From: JAEUQQ01 sp963697285
GTDB taxonomy: Bacteria > Acidobacteriota > Vicinamibacteria > Vicinamibacterales > JAFNAJ01
Direction: 5' to 3'
Assembly: GCA_963697285.1 (NCBI GenBank)
Contig: CAVONI010000002.1
Location: 310,001 to 374,000 of the forward strand
DNA length: 64,000 nt
Translations under genes and position numbers: made by a program
Shown here: in pieces, positions 62,756 through 64,000 of the stretch
Position numbering within the stretch: the stretch's first letter is position 1
How the letters are laid out: the number at the start of each line of letters is the position of its first letter
The notes under the pieces: generated by a model
What the model saw: only the letters and a program-made list of their open reading frames with translations
The model's database searches: none
What the model was told of the DNA's origin: nothing

Positions 62756-63580
62756 ATGCCCGTTGACGTGGCCGCGCGCGTTGTCGCCAACACGGCCCTC
62801 TCTCCCGACTACAACGTCGTCGCCTTCCACGCCCCGGATCTCGCCGCGCAGGCACAGGCCGGTCAGTTCGTCATGATCAAGGCCCACCGGGGCTATCACC
62901 CGCTCCTCAGGCGGCCCTTCTCGATCTTCGAACTCCTGCGCGATCCCGAGGGACGCCCGCAGGGCATCTCGATCCTGAGCAAGCGCGTCGGACTGTCGAC
63001 GACGCTCATCGCCGACCTGCACGTGGGCGACGTGGTGGCATGCCTCGGACCGCTCGGCACGCCGTTCGAACCCGTCGATCGGCCGGTCGACGCCTGGATG
63101 GCCGCGGGGGGAGTGGGCATCGCCCCCTTCGTGACCCTCGCCGAGGCCCTGGTCGCGCGCGGCAACACACCGACGCTGTTCTACGGCGCGCGGTGCGAGG
63201 CCGACCTGCACCGGGCTGAACTCTTCGAGGCCATGGGCCTGCGCGTCGTGTGCTCGACCGAGGATGGCAGCCGCGGCGTGCGGGGTTTCGTGACCGCGCC
63301 ATTGGCGCAGGCATTCGCCGACCTGCCGGCCGGCCGTCAGGTGCGGGTCTACGCCTGCGGGCCCACGCCGATGATGCGCGCCGTCAACGACCTCGCGGCG
63401 CGGCACGGCCACCGCTGCGACGTCTCGCTCGAGCAGGTCATGGGCTGCGGACTGGGCGGGTGCTACTCGTGCGTGGTGCGCGTGTTCGACGACACGGGGC
63501 AAGGGCACTTCGTCAGGTCGTGCCTGGCAGGCCCGATCTTCGACGGCCGTACGATCGACTGGACCGCTCTCGGACACTGA
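62756..63580 (+). CDS. pyrK: dihydroorotate dehydrogenase electron-transfer subunit (PyrK)
   Basis: 274 residues. FAD domain with GQFVMIKAHRGYHPLLRRPF (RxxS-like), NAD-binding part MAAGGVGIAPFVTLAEAL and YACGPTPMM, and the C-terminal [2Fe-2S] cysteines CGLGGCYSC plus a later Cys in RSCLAGPIF. It passes electrons from the class 1B dehydrogenase to NAD. pyrD follows 4 bases later. Divergent from the phosphatase-like gene. Confidence 0.93.
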   Translation: MPVDVAARVVANTALSPDYNVVAFHAPDLAAQAQAGQFVMIKAHRGYHPLLRRPFSIFELLRDPEGRPQGISILSKRVGLSTTLIADLHVGDVVACLGPLGTPFEPVDRPVDAWMAAGGVGIAPFVTLAEALVARGNTPTLFYGARCEADLHRAELFEAMGLRVVCSTEDGSRGVRGFVTAPLAQAFADLPAGRQVRVYACGPTPMMRAVNDLAARHGHRCDVSLEQVMGCGLGGCYSCVVRVFDDTGQGHFVRSCLAGPIFDGRTIDWTALGH

Positions 63581-63584
63581 CGCC

Positions 63585-64000
63585 ATGGATCTCTCCGTAC
63601 AACTCGGCCGGCTCACCCTCGTCAATCCCTTCATCTCGGCGAGCGGTTGCTTCGGGTACGGCGTCGAGTACGCCGGCCTCATCGACTTGTCGTCGCTGGG
63701 CGGCGTGTGCGTCAAGGGCCTCTTCCTCGCCGCACGCGAAGGACATCCCCCGCAGCGCATCGTCGAGACTCCCGCCGGCATGATCAACGCCATCGGCCTG
63801 CAGGGCATCGGCGTCCATCGCTTCGTCGAGGAGCACCTGCCCGCCCTCCGCGCGGCCGGGGCCACCGTGTTCGTCAACGTCTGCGGCACGAGCATCGACG
63901 AGTACGCCGAGGTGTCGCGCATCCTGTCAGACCACGAGGGCGTGGCCGCGATCGAACTCAACATCTCGTGTCCCAACATCAAGGAAGGCGGCATCCAGTT
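63585..64000 (+). CDS. pyrD: dihydroorotate dehydrogenase, class 1B (3' truncated by window edge)
   Basis: The first ~138 codons are visible. MDLSVQLGRLTLVNPFISAS, GVCVKGLFLAAREGHPPQRI, TPAGMINAIGLQGIGVHRFV and the catalytic-loop start ELNISCPN match FMN-type dihydroorotate dehydrogenases; the Cys in SCPN is the class 1B base. It pairs with PyrK. Oxidises dihydroorotate to orotate, feeding the two OPRT-type genes in the window. Confidence 0.93.
   Translation, partial: MDLSVQLGRLTLVNPFISASGCFGYGVEYAGLIDLSSLGGVCVKGLFLAAREGHPPQRIVETPAGMINAIGLQGIGVHRFVEEHLPALRAAGATVFVNVCGTSIDEYAEVSRILSDHEGVAAIELNISCPNIKEGGIQ

Noticed and set aside
62700..62756. PyrR-type hairpin upstream of pyrK-pyrD
   Set aside because: No UCCNGNGAGG core in the region on either strand; the promoter seems leaderless, so no room for one.
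61664..63994. 776-codon minus-strand frame across the phosphatase-like gene, pyrK and pyrD
   Set aside because: Arg/Ala/Pro-rich shadow; pyrK, pyrD and the phosphatase domain on the other frames have clear family motifs.
1..64000. CRISPR array, tRNA, rRNA, transposase or phage genes
   Set aside because: No regularly spaced direct repeats, cloverleaf-type sequence or mobile-element protein was found on either strand by reading.

Overview
The window is high-GC bacterial chromosomal DNA with tightly packed genes, many start/stop overlaps of the ATGA type and frequent GTG starts. No rRNA, tRNA, CRISPR array or transposase gene is visible. The mix of genes suggests an Acidobacteriota member, probably of the class Vicinamibacteria: secreted M14, S15-type, PIG-L and amidohydrolase enzymes, a VWFA-type secreted protein, a fused two-subunit E1 dehydrogenase, and the isoprenoid/lipid operon pyrE-truA-uppS-cdsA-dxr-rseP. 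This assignment is an inference from gene content, not a sequence match.

Layout. 1-14.5 kb: cell-surface glycan cluster (flippase end, SGNH + MBOAT acyl-transfer pair, zinc ribbon, a cluster-less radical-SAM-like protein and an intact B12-type radical SAM, GT2, two GT-C membrane glycosyltransferases, methyltransferase, GNAT, polysaccharide deacetylase, GT4), followed by murJ and a rhomboid protease, both frameshifted. 17.4-30.7 kb: metabolic genes (cupin, fused E1 ketoacid dehydrogenase, nicotinamidase, acyl-CoA synthetase, SDR, single-domain response regulator, ADP-forming acyl-CoA synthetase, nicotinate phosphoribosyltransferase, TGS-nucleoside kinase). 30.7-46.6 kb: an Nramp/UspA pair, secreted hydrolases, a degenerate P1B-type ATPase, a VWA protein, a lipoprotein, a 32-residue membrane protein and a glycine-zipper protein. 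46.9-52.6 kb: the minus-strand operon pyrE-truA-uppS-cdsA-dxr-rseP. 52.8-56.3 kb: TolC-like protein and two glycosyltransferases. 56.3-64 kb: pyrimidine region, pyrR-pyrB-pyrC-OPRT-like-TIGR02757 on the minus strand, then a membrane phosphatase-like gene and divergent pyrK-pyrD.

Most notable: the pyrR leader carries a PyrR-type RNA hairpin two bases upstream of the Shine-Dalgarno of a 37-codon leader ORF whose stop overlaps the pyrR start, which suggests translational control by PyrR. The P1B ATPase at 35.3-37.1 kb keeps its CPC metal site but has lost the DKTGT, TGES and nucleotide-binding elements. A radical-SAM/SPASM homologue has lost its cluster-binding cysteines. At least seven genes have a -10-like hexamer exactly 6-7 nt before the start codon, suggesting leaderless mRNAs. 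Two families of short palindromic repeats lie between genes. Nramp and the S15-type hydrolase carry many single-base indels although their coding sense is preserved, which points to sequence error or very recent decay.
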